NCBI GenBank assembly: GCA_023627715.1 | Contig: JAMAHW010000056.1 | Location: 210,758 to 274,757, forward strand | DNA from: Periconia sp. R9002 | Lineage: Eukaryota > Ascomycota > Dothideomycetes > Pleosporales > Periconiaceae | DNA: 64,000 nt | Direction: 5' to 3' | Position numbers and translations under genes: made by a program | In this document: piece by piece, positions 11,999 through 22,276 of the stretch | How the letters are laid out: each line of letters begins with the position of its first letter | Position numbering within the stretch: position 1 is the stretch's first letter | The notes under the pieces: model-generated | Told to the model about the DNA's origin: nothing | Seen by the model: only the letters and a program-made list of their open reading frames with translations | Database searches by the model: none

Positions 11999-13421
11999 TC
12001 ATTTCGCCACGGCTGCGCTGAGGACTTGTGTCCTGAAGAAGCCGCCCTTTGTCCTTTCAATGACTTGCTGGTAGACAGATTGAGGAGGGTGGTTCATCAC
12101 GACGGTACCGGCTTGGTAATCGATCTTGGCGTCGACACGGGTATCGCGGATGAGGTTGACGATCCACTTCTCCCCCTCATCTTGCGAGAGGCCGAGACGG
12201 GTGGAGAGGTCCCTGGGTAAAGGGTTAGTTTGCAATCACGTATAACAGCTTGGAGAAGGTGTAACGTACTTGATATCGATCCGTTGATGGATCTTGCAGT
12301 AGCTCTCTGAGATCAGATGGCGGGCCGAATCCACAAAAGCATCTGCGGAACCCAACAGGAAGAAGTCATTTTTAAGAATTTCCTCGGTCTCGCCAAGCTT
12401 CTTCTGTGCCTCTTCAAAATCAAAGTCGATATATAGCGCCTTGATGAAGTCGGTGACTGGGTCGTTGTACTCGTAGCCCTCTTGCCTGACGATGCGGATC
12501 AAATCCTTGAGCTGCTTCTGGTACGGGTTGGAGGTCCTTGAGCGGGCACGGTTGGTAACGACGGCAGCAGCTAGGTATCTCAGAATCCACGGGCAGCTAG
12601 TCTGGATAGTGTTGATGTAGGTGGGACCGAAGAAGCGGTCGGTGAGCGCCTCGCGGGCCTTCTCGTCGTTGAAGAGCGGGAAAAGAGACCAGTGGATAAG
12701 CCAAGTACGTTGTTGGAGCTGTGCAAGTGGGTTGTTGATGAGGCGGCCGTCGATGTGTTCGGCGAGCTTGGTGATGTCGTCGAGGGCGGCTTCCCAGTTC
12801 GCGGAGAGGATCTCGCAGGCGAGCTTGCCCCACGAAGCCTCACGTTCCTTGTCGTTGTCGGTAGTCTGTCATAATGTTAGTTACCAGATGCTACAGAAAT
12901 TACCATATAAGGGCATCCCATACCAAAATTCGGAATCGGGTGAGAAGCTCAGAGGCGTAGCCGTAGTCACCAAGGCCATACTGGAATTGGCCCTGCTCGA
13001 ACAGCTTGTTGACCATCTCAACAGTAACACCATGCTGCTCCTTCAGATATGCCAAGTTCTGCACCTTGTCACTCCTCAGGTTGGTGACGACATTCTCGTC
13101 GTCCAAGAGGGCACTGAGCTTGCTAGTCTCCTCCTCCAACTGGTCCCTCCGCTTGAGAACCTGGTCGCGCTTCGTCTTAAATTCGTCCGAGATGTCGCTC
13201 AGGCCGTTGATTTCCTGGTGCAAGTTCGCAGTGAAGTCGGCCATGTTGGTGGGTTTGAGGAGCTCGAGAATGACCTTCTTGCGCTCGATGGACAGTTCTT
13301 CCTCGGTCGGGTTGAAGGACAACAGCGGGTAGATGAGATGGCGGTCGAGGTGCTGCATCAGCTTGGGCAGCAGGTTGTACTGCTCAGCGATACTGTCGCC
13401 ATTTGCGGTAGGGGCGGCCAT
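11999..13421 (-). CDS. INT6: Eukaryotic translation initiation factor 3 subunit e
   Basis: Exons 13421-12924, 12865-12270 and 12212-11999 give 435 residues, the family's usual size. The N-terminal block ([20 protein letters not shown], then [16 protein letters not shown]) is the characteristic eIF3e N-terminal domain. The C-terminal half carries the PCI fold, ending with the winged-helix-like stretch around [30 protein letters not shown]. eIF3e is a peripheral subunit of eIF3, acting in the cytoplasm in recruitment of the 40S subunit and mRNA; PCI domains assemble the octameric eIF3 core. Introns are 58 and 57 nt with GT..AG ends. The gene lies head-to-head with mL49, start codons 279 bp apart. 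Confidence 0.96.
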
Positions 13422-13700
13422 GCTGGGCTGGGTGGTGTGGCGTGTCGGCTTCGCGGAGGGGTGGGTGGTGCGAAGAAGAGACTGACGTGGGATTTATCGC
13501 CAGCGGAATTCGATGTTCTTTGGTGGGGTTTCGCGGGAGGTGAAGTTTTTAGCGAGACCACCCCGGTCATCTTTTTCATTAGCGTGCCTCGAGGATGGAC
13601 CGCATCCATCAATTGCTACCATCTCATTCTTTTTGTTAGGCCTCGGAACGACCCCTTCGGCCCCGGTTTCAACCATTCGGACGTCTACTCAGCACTCGCA
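13422..13700. promoter_or_regulatory. Shared divergent promoter eIF3e / mL49
   Basis: 279 bp separate the start codons of eIF3e (minus) and mL49 (plus). It must contain both core promoters and leaders. No TATA box is evident, as is common for housekeeping genes. Confidence 0.6.
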
Positions 13701-14371
13701 ATGCCATCAGCGAAGTCTCTCTTGCCTCTGTGGAGGCCGCTGACCGCCCCTATCCCCAGGCAGGCCAACCACCAGTTCCTCCGTTTCTCCACCGCGACGA
13801 GACTGCGCGTACCCAAAACCCCATCGAGCACCCCACAAGAAAGCCCTGAAGCACCCTCACCCTCTCGAGCCGCCGACCTCGCAGCAGCAGAAGCCGCAAC
13901 CGACGCTGACAGCGCCCAATCGCCCGCTCCGAAGCCCACCCTCCCCTCTCAGCATGACACGAGCTCCAAAACAACAACGTCAAATTCATCCACAATCTCA
14001 CAAACCATCCGTGAAGAGAGCAACCTTAAGCAACCTACGACAAAGTATACTCCGACCCCTAAACCGGCTTCAAAGTACCTCGTTTCACGCTCCAAATCCA
14101 ACAACTTCCCCGTCTACACCGATTACAAACGGGGTGGGAACCTACATTTGACTATCATCCGGAAGATAACGGGCGATCTGAAGGTTTTGAAAGAGGAAAT
14201 CACCGTGTATTTGAACAAAAAGAAGGAGGATGTTTCAATCAACAGCTTGACACAGGCTATCCTTATCAAGGTAGGTACTAGGAGGGGAATATGTGAGAGC
14301 GCCAGCTAATCTTCGCCCAGGGACATCACAAATCCGAAGTCATTGAATTTTTGACTTCCAAAGGCATGTAG
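13701..14371 (+). CDS. IMG2: Mitochondrial large ribosomal subunit protein mL49 (Img2)
   Basis: Exons 13701-14270 and 14321-14371 encode 206 residues. The ATG at 13701 begins a basic, Ser/Arg-rich N-terminus (about residues 1-33) fitting a mitochondrial presequence. An Ala/Ser/Pro/Thr-rich linker of about 80 residues follows. The IMG2 domain fills the C-terminus (YLVSRSKSNNFPVYTDYKRG, then LTIIRKITGDLKVLKEEI, ending EVIEFLTSKGM). It is a component of the mitochondrial 54S subunit, needed for mitochondrial translation and mtDNA integrity in yeast. The linker is longer than I would expect for the yeast protein. The frame stays open far upstream across antisense eIF3e, but that extension is a shadow; the 13701 ATG precedes the presequence. 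Confidence 0.93.
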
Positions 14372-14730
14372 AGGAGACATGGTGAGTGTTGGTCTAAGGA
14401 GCGTGTATAATTGGGTGCCTTTACAATGTATATCTTTTGTATCATTATATGTTAAAGTGGCCTAAGGAAATAGCCATATACAATCACATCACCGGAGGAA
14501 GCTTGAGCGCTTCCTTATCTGTACTTCATACTTATGCATCAATATCGGGCTCATGGTGTTTTGAAGTGAAGGTTTTCATAGTAACTAAATTATGTCCTGT
14601 CTGTCGTTTGCCCGATCAACTGATTCAATCGTGGGCATTTCGATTTCGTGTATCCAGCATCCTCTAGGGAAGACCTTGGACAGAGCTACCAACAGATGTA
14701 TCATCTAGGCATGCCTGTGTATCCTCTCTA
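14372..14730. other. Convergent 3' spacer
   Basis: Lies between mL49 (plus) and the cysteine-rich gene (minus). It holds only 3' UTR-like, AT-rich sequence; no ORF or RNA gene is seen. Confidence 0.5.
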
Positions 14731-15430
14731 CTAGGCGCAGTATGAACACTTGCGACACTGCACATTGTTAGATAAGTACATAACTTGATACATCAAACAA
14801 CATCAACTCACCTTGTCCTGCTTACAAACAAACGTACGACATTCGTCGTTTGCACACCGATTGAAGAGTGTGCAGATTGGACGGGCACATTGTCCAAGTC
14901 CTTCACGCTTCACTGAGAATATATCGGATCGAGCGTTGACAGCATCTTGATGACGGCAGTCTTGGCACATCTTGCACTATATCATGTCAGAAGATATAGT
15001 ATTTTACTTGCTCTAGACAACTTACCATCTTGGTCTTGCACTGAAGCTTTCCATCCTTGTAACAGTCCTTGAGGCAAGCTTGAGAGGACTCATTGGTGTC
15101 GACATTGGTCGGGGAAACTTCAGATCGAGGATGCTCGCAGTTGTTGTCATCTTCGACCTGAGAAGGACCCCGGGCGAGACAGAAAGGGCAGTTGCTGCAC
15201 TGATTACATACAAATATTAGTAGGATGCTCACTCGATGTATTGGAGAGGGGCGGCCTGGAAAACTCACTTTCTCATTGTCCGAGGAGCACGTGTTGTTGT
15301 AGCACTCCAAAGTAGACTGATCATTCAAGCAGGTGGCATGAGCGACGACACACTCATCGTTGCATCCCTGAGAGGAAAGTGCCGCGGCGATGGCGGTAAT
15401 TGCCATGACGAGCAGAGCGAGGGACCGCAT
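14731..15430 (-). CDS. Secreted cysteine-rich protein with repeated exons
   Basis: Four exons (15430-15269, 15199-15026, 14976-14812, 14757-14731) encode 175 residues. Residues 1-21 (MRSLALLVMAITAIAAALSS) are a clear signal peptide; the ATG at 15463 would only add 11 polar residues before it. The mature part contains about 23 cysteines. All three introns are phase 0, and exons 2, 3 and 4 each start with CxxCxxC (CSNCPFC, CKMCQDC, CRKCSYC). This suggests growth by exon duplication. The last exon is 27 nt and ends two residues after its motif. No known family is recognised. Length, secretion signal and cysteine content fit an apoplastic effector or cell-surface protein, but that is inference. 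Even cysteine spacing suggests disulfide or metal clusters. Confidence 0.85.
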
Positions 15431-16097
15431 TATGTACGGGGTACGTTGGGGATTGGAGAACACAGTGCGCAGGGTTGCAGAAGTAGGTGATGGGTGAGGG
15501 TTGTAGGGTGGAAGAGCAAAGAGGTTGAAGGTAGATGTATGGCGGAGGTGGTAGGTATTTATATCAATGACGCTAAAGCGTCACGCCTCGATTGGGAACA
15601 GAACGACAGTTCCTTACTAACTTACCAGAAGGATAAGCGTGTTCAAAACCCGCGAACAAACGCACGGTGGACAAGTGTCGTAGCTTGAGCCTTGCCATTC
15701 ACTGCCTTGTTGTGGTTGTTTTGTTAAATGGCGGTCGGGCCATCCTGGCGATGTACGAATTTAGAACAGTATAGCATGGAGCGGGAATTAAGTCACGATG
15801 CTGTAGTATCGCCATTGATCTAGTCCTTTTAAGTAGTTATTTGCTTCGTGCTATCAGAACATCGATGGTAGAAGGGTAAACTCAATCCTTATGCAACGCC
15901 ATTTCCGATGCTTCCAACCCCCATACACCATCATGCACAGCCCTAAGCCTATGCAAAGAATCGAGGTCTATGTTACCTTGTAGCCCCATATGAAATACAT
16001 GAAAATCCCAAAACGCCTTTCGAGATAACGACAATAGGGGTGATTGCTCCTACCCCCCCAATAGAATGTACCGTATTCCCTTCTTAACCCACTGCTC
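15431..16097. other. Intergenic spacer
   Basis: Contains the promoter of the cysteine-rich gene and the 3' region of the GH47 gene, both on the minus strand. No gene is seen. Confidence 0.5.
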
Positions 16098-19000
16098 TTA
16101 TGAAGGCCGTCTGAAAGGATGCGCTTCAGTATTCAATACCCACTCGTCCAAACTGATTTCATTCTCATCCGTAAACAACAGATAAAAATACTTTAGCGTC
16201 TCCGCTAACCAGAAACTTTGAAAACAATTAGCAACGCTGAGAGAAGGAGATGGGATCAGATTAGGATACCTTTCCATCTCATCATTGAGTTCCGGGGTCT
16301 TTTTAGTCACGTCGTCGATAGCAGAATTTCCGTACTGGGCTGTTGTAGCAGCATTGACCGCCTCGAACATTTTCCAACCAGCCTCCCGGTAGTATGGATT
16401 ACCGGTAATGCGATACATGTACCAAACAGATTCTATAGCCTCAGGTCTGAAATTGGGTTAGGATTGCATTTGCGAAACATAGGAATATACATTACTAACC
16501 GTAGAATATAGGTCCGGGATGACAGGTAGGTGACACCAGGTGGAAGCCTCTCCTCTGCTATGCGGCTTTGGACATACTCTTCATGGGTAGCAGGAACTTT
16601 CGGAGAGTAAATGGATGGGAAGTCAGGGAGTGTTGGACTTGGGGTTGGTAATTCAGTGTCAGCCGGCGTGACTTTGCTGGGTGGTCGAGCTCCACCACCT
16701 AGATGTCCACCAATCGCCATCTTTCTCTCTTGGGAATCTCCTCCATCGTCCAACTGCCTTTTCTTATTTTCTAGCACACTAGCAACAGGCGTCGGGGTAG
16801 CTGCAGCAACAAACGTGCCTGCAATGCCCTCGGCAGGCTCGGGCGCTGGCGTTTTCATAGCTAGCAGTTGCTCCTCGTACCATAAGCTTGCGCTGCTCAT
16901 TTGTTCCTCATAAACAAGCATGGCTTCTTTGTATTGTTCCACTCGTTGCTGATATCGTGGGTCAAGGGTCTCGTAGTATTTTGTTTCATTCCACTCACAA
17001 CTCTTCATGCTATCGCAGGGCATCATATCAAACCCCTCGGGCATGATACCTGAAGCAGTCATGTTATAATTCTGTATGCAACCTTCCGTCAACTTAACAG
17101 CGATATCCAGATCATCCGGTCTGTCGAAAAGTTTGGCACCCAGACCAAACATTCCACCTGCAAAACATGTCAAATGCTCTTGGTGCGTTTCGAGGGTAGT
17201 AGAAGGCGCGGAAGTCGGAGTATCGGTGGAGCGAGGGGCAACGTGCAGTTTGCCAGCAATGAGAACATCGAGGGAGTCGGGGAGCATGGGGCGAAACAGC
17301 AATTTCTCTTTGATTGTTTTCGCGGAAGCTTCGTACATGGTACGATACTTCTCCACCACACCGCCAAGCAGAACATATTGCTTAGGCAGATATTCGTAAG
17401 TGGAATCGGACATTCCACCTAGCGTAAATTCTTCCGGGGCATACTCTGAGGTGGATGCAAATCCAATCTCTTCACATACCGGACGGGTCTCTGTTGGGGC
17501 AGTGTTTTCATCTTTAGCTCCATCCCGAGTAAGGGTGGGAGGAGGCGAGGTTGCTACCGTAGGTGGTGGCTTCATCAGAGGAGTGTCTTCGTCATCCTGA
17601 TCAAGTTGCCTCTTTTTGAGAGCAGATAAGGCTCCCTCCGCGAGCGGTTGTTCTTGAATGCGCTTTTTGGCCGAGCTGTCCGGTTTCACCAACAATGGAG
17701 ACGGTAGCTCTAAAGGCACGTATTTGTGGCCGCCAGGTGAAAGCTTTTCACCGGGAACTGTTGGTGAACCTGTGATAGGTTTAACCATCGGTGCATTTTT
17801 GTCTTTTCTAGGGTCTTCTTGAACAGGCGGGCTATTAAAAGCAGCATCGGCTCCTATCGCAAAATCTGGGTTTTCCGCTAAAGGTGCCTCATGGGGACCC
17901 ATCATCGGTGGAATTTGGGGCGGTTTGCTGGGATCTTTTACGATTGGATTTTGCAAAGGTTTGGTGTAAGGCACGGTATAGTCGATCCTTTTACAACCGG
18001 AAATATCGACGTAGACGGGCCACATTCCGGGTAACCTGGTCTCTTTTTGAAACTTTTCAAGATTGTCCGTGATGCGCGCAATGGCATCATAATACTCATG
18101 TTTGCCGGTGAGCTGAGCAAGACGAGTGAATTCCATGGACAGAGAGCCAATCTCAGCCAACACAGCACGGTTACTAGCCCGGTGTGGGTTTGAAGTGAAA
18201 TCACTGATACAATTGTTAGCAATGCCAGATTTCTCGCGCGGTTCAACTTACGGTCGCCAGTAATAATACGTCTCTGGCATCCTGTTTGGCGTATCAAACG
18301 CACTAAGTAGGATTTGTGCCAATTCCTCCGCTTTTGTCAACAAATTCTTGTATTTTCCACCACTGACGTCGTAGGCTGCAAGCAACCCCCCCAAGTATCG
18401 AATCGTTGTCTCAAACAATGGAATATCGGGTCTGGTGGTCGTAGTGAAATCAATCTGATCTACAGCCTTTGCAGCTTCATCGAATTCTTTCTTCAATCCC
18501 ATGATCCACAGGGTATCCAAAGCATCCACCAATGTAGCACCCCAGCCTGCGAATGGATTCCTCGATGAATTGGAGACGGGTCTGAGCTCATCTTCCAACC
18601 ATGCGAACCTTCTATATCCTTCCCATGAGCGCTTGAATACACCCCGAATAGTGCTGAGTTTACTCTCGCGATCTGTCTTTTGTAGGGACGACTCAGGTTT
18701 AAACTTGAATTGAATTCTAGCAATCGGTTTCGGTTTTGCGGTGGGTAACTTGATGAGAGATTCAGTCGGGACTGGAAAGTGATCGCTCTTCTTTTTCCAA
18801 TATATGGGCGTCGGTGTTGCGTAAAAGTCGTCGACGTAGGGTGCAACTGGCGTCGGTCTCAATTGCTCGACATGGTCGTCGACGAGAGTGGGCAATGCTG
18901 AAGACTTCGTATCGACCGGTCTACTCACGGGAGCAATCGGCGGCGGAGGTGTCTGTTTGGCTTGTGGACTACTCGCAGCTGGGATATCAATCTCCAGCTT

Positions 19001-19192
19001 GTTCGTGTCTTGCGCAGGCTTTGGGTTTGGTTCCCATGGTATAGGTGCCGAGTCTTGACCTTTGTTCTTCCCCGGCTGTACTTGTTCGATTGCGCTTGAC
19101 CATGACGAGCCCGAACTACTGAATTTATAGAGAGAGCAAAGGGCGAAGACAGTAAACGCGAGGAAGACTCGGTAGCGACGATAACGGAACAT
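16098..19192 (-). CDS. GH47 class I alpha-1,2-mannosidase with two large insertions
   Basis: Exons 19192-18252, 18203-16500, 16446-16270 and 16215-16098 encode 979 residues, well above the roughly 500-650 of simple GH47 enzymes. Residues 8-25 form a type II membrane anchor ([15 protein letters not shown]), followed by a Pro-rich stem. GH47 hallmarks are [81 protein letters not shown], and a C-terminal NTEAHPF with the calcium-binding Thr. It removes alpha-1,2-mannose from N-glycans in the ER or Golgi. Two insertions, about residues 389-555 and 729-862, are Pro/Thr/Lys-rich and low-complexity; each contains KKRQLD. The last intron (54 nt) is stop-free and in frame. The enzyme could be an ER mannosidase or an EDEM-like lectin; the catalytic motifs favour an active enzyme. 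Confidence 0.94.
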
Positions 19193-19930
19193 GGTGGTGG
19201 GCTTACGGCGGTCGCGTGCATGCGCGAAGTAAGTACCCGAGAAGTAGCGATGATGACAGCTGAAAGGCTTCAGGAGGGTTGGGAGATGGGCGAAATATTA
19301 CGTGAAGTAGTCCATTTGGAAGAAGTGGGGCGGCAGAAAGGACACAGAAGAGTGGGAGGAGTGAATAGGCACATCTGCAGGTGCTGTTAACACTTTCCAC
19401 AAGCTGTCTTGGCCAGTGAACCCTGGATGGATGTTCGGGACTCGGTACAGAACGACTCCTTAGCGAAGCTCCACCATGGTCCTAGCCACCCTAACACGCT
19501 TCGAAACAGCAAAGTGAATACAGAGTTTCACCAGACATGCAGACTTCGTGCGCAGACATTCGTATAGGCGACTCTACAAGTACATGTTAACTAACAGTCT
19601 AACAGTTACAATAAACCTCACACCTGGATACCTTGCTCTACCGTCGCACGCATCATCAGGTGCATGTAGAAAGGTGAAGCGCCCACCTCAATGCAGTATA
19701 GCCCGAAGGATTAAGCTTAAATCAATCCTGGCTAATAGGGGTCCAGGACATGTTGGGGTAATATACTATATATTGATCACGAGCTTTCTCGTACTATACA
19801 ATGCTTGCGTCTAGTCTAGAACGCAATATTCGGCATCACTGTGAGCGTTTTCCGTCATGGTTCTTCCCCTTTTGTGCTATTTTTTCCGTCTTGGTACATT
19901 CATTTGCACCTTCTTTATCCCAACACGCAT
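19193..19930. other. Intergenic spacer upstream of the GH47 gene
   Basis: Lies between CCT6 3' end and the GH47 start, both minus. Nothing recognisable beyond promoter sequence. Confidence 0.5.
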
Positions 19931-22009
19931 TTACTGTTCGTCACCAGGCCCTGCCGCCCTACCCATCTGCCGAGCTTTCAACATTTCGTCGCACAGCAGT
20001 AGATTAGACGCGATTCCGGTACTTGATGCAATTGCGTTGCGAATCACCCGGAACGAATCGTAGACACCCTCTTGCTCTGGGTCCATGGCTTCTCCAGTCG
20101 CAAGGTTGAGCCCGACGACGTTGCCCTCGGCATGCTCGTCTTGCAGCGCAGCCACTGTAAAGGTCAGTTAAAAAAACGCTGGAAATTTCCACTGAAGTGG
20201 AGACTCACGAGAATCCTGGATGTCATGTCCCGAGTTTGCTGCCAGAGTCTTTGGAATAACAAGTAATGCGTCTGCGAATGCCTCGACACCCCATTTCGCC
20301 TTGCCCTTTACTGTTCTCCTGAAATCTTCGCTGGAAAGGTGAGCAGCGCAGGCGACTTGGAATGCGCCACCACCAGGCACTACGCTCTTGTCGACAATCA
20401 TGTTGTGAACGCTTCGAAGACCGTCTCGTACTGCGTCCTTGATTTGGGTGATAGTGTGAGCATTGGGTCCCTTGATCAGTAAAGTGACCGATTTCGGGTC
20501 TTTCACATCCTCCTACACAAAGTCAGGTTGGTTTACAACGCATATCAACTGAGCAACTCACCACAAAGGTGTACTTCTCTTCGCCGAGTTGGTGTTCGTA
20601 CACCTTTCCAGCCCATCCCAGAACATCAGGTGAAAGATCATCGACGCTGTTCTGGGCTGTACCGCCGCAAATAAGCTGTAGACGCTCCATGTTTCTCCTC
20701 TTGGCGCGCCTGAGCGCGAATATGCCGTTTTTGACCAGGACATCCAGACTTAGAGGGTCGATTCCTTTCTGGTTTATTATCACGAACCCCTTCTTCGGGT
20801 CGTCCCCGCACACTTCCTTTTTGAGTTCGACAATCTTCCGTAACTTTTCATCAACAAACCGCCGTTCGCTCTCTACTAGCTTCTCTCGCTGCTCCGCGCT
20901 TGAGTAGTAGAAGCCGGAGTTGATCTCTGATTTCTCATACTCTAAGCTGACGTTGAGAGTCAAGATGAAAGCATTCTCGACATGTTTGGGCATATCGGGA
21001 TGTCTAGCTCCATGATCGAGTGCAAGGCCCCGAATCAGCTGTGTGTCTGTGGCTGTGCGGTGTTGCATGGTCATGATCTCAACCATGTGCAAATCTGGCT
21101 TCGCTGGTGGTTGGTATATCGCGAGTACTGAATCAACGATAGCAGGAGTCAATCGTTCGGCGAGCGTGCTATCAAGTTTGGTAGACAAGGATGTCCGAGC
21201 TACTGAAAGGAGCAATTCGCGATCGACTTCCTTCTCCAATTTGAACTGATCGAGGAACTGCGCTAGTGTCAGTGACAACTTCGAACAGTCTATTCTCAGT
21301 GAAATAAGTCACCTTTAGAGTTTCAGTCTTTGCAATCTCATATCCATCCGTTATCACACGCGGGTGTAGTCCTTCAGCAATGTAACGGTCTGCTTGTTTG
21401 AGCAGCTCGCCTACCATGAGCACTACCGACGTAGTTCCGTCTCCAGTGATATCGTCTTGTGCAGTCGCTGCTCGTGCAATCATGACCTGCTCTACTTAAT
21501 ATGATGCAAGGCTCTGCGATCGTCGGATATACGTACGGCAGTTGGGTTTTGTATTTGCTACTCCCCGTTAGCTTTGAATAACTCCAGCGCAGACCAACTC
21601 ACCATTTCCTTCAACAATACGCTTCCATCCTTGGTGAGTTTGATCTATTTCATGTTGTCAGTGCGTGGCAACTGAAGTATTGGACACCTCAACACACCTG
21701 ACCAGACCCATCTACAAGCCTTGAACAATCAGCCAAATTATTCGTACTGCATTTTGCGGGGTATATTTACATTTTCAAGGTACCGCGGGGTCCTAGATTT
21801 GAGGCCAACACCTTGTCAAAGTTTAGCCAATGTATACATCGCAATGACTGCAATCATTACATACCTTCTGAAGACCCTCGCCGGCCGATATGTTCACCTG
21901 GAGAGCTTCACCGCGCCGCTATGTAATTGTTAGTCGTGATTCGTAGCTCGAAAATAGCGGAACTAACCCTGGACTCGGCCTTGGGATTGAGTAGCTGTGC
22001 AGCCGACAT
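19931..22009 (-). CDS. CCT6: Chaperonin CCT zeta subunit
   Basis: Ten exons: 22009-21968, 21918-21865, 21811-21771, 21719-21698, 21644-21603, 21557-21537, 21486-21313, 21257-20562, 20512-20209, 20154-19931. They encode 539 residues, the normal length for CCT zeta. Family markers are [20 protein letters not shown] at the N-terminus, SNLGPRGT, the ATP-site GDGTTS (residues 89-94), [19 protein letters not shown], and [13 protein letters not shown]. It is one of eight subunits of the cytosolic TRiC chaperonin that folds actin and tubulin. Six exons shorter than 60 nt crowd the first 470 bp while one 696 nt exon carries the apical region. This 5'-biased intron layout is typical of highly expressed fungal genes. 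It lies head-to-head with NOP56. Confidence 0.97.
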
Positions 22010-22276
22010 GACGACTAGCAATCTATTAGGTATATGGGAATCAGGAAAGAAACAAATCGACGTAGTGTTGCGAAAGCGGGCGACTGAACGTTTTCGCGTG
22101 TATGCCTGTCGCGGGCTACCCCAAAAATCGTACCGGAATAGTTTATCCGCTCCGTGCCAAGAGTTTGAGCTTCCTAGCATGAAATTTTGCGAACGCACCT
22201 TTTACACAGCTCTCGAGCACGCTCGACCCATTGAATTTCAAACTCCGCCCAAACGAGACCGAACCTGTGCGACACC
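22010..22276. promoter_or_regulatory. Shared divergent promoter CCT6 / NOP56
   Basis: Only 267 bp separate the two start codons. A GAAATTTTG element near 22182-22190 resembles the RRPE motif (AAAWTTTT) of yeast ribosome-biogenesis promoters, which would suit NOP56. The match is short and unproven. Confidence 0.5.

Noticed and set aside
12621..14309. A 562-codon plus-strand frame running into mL49
   Set aside because: Its first two thirds are antisense to the eIF3e exons; only the part from 13701 looks like protein of the IMG2 family.
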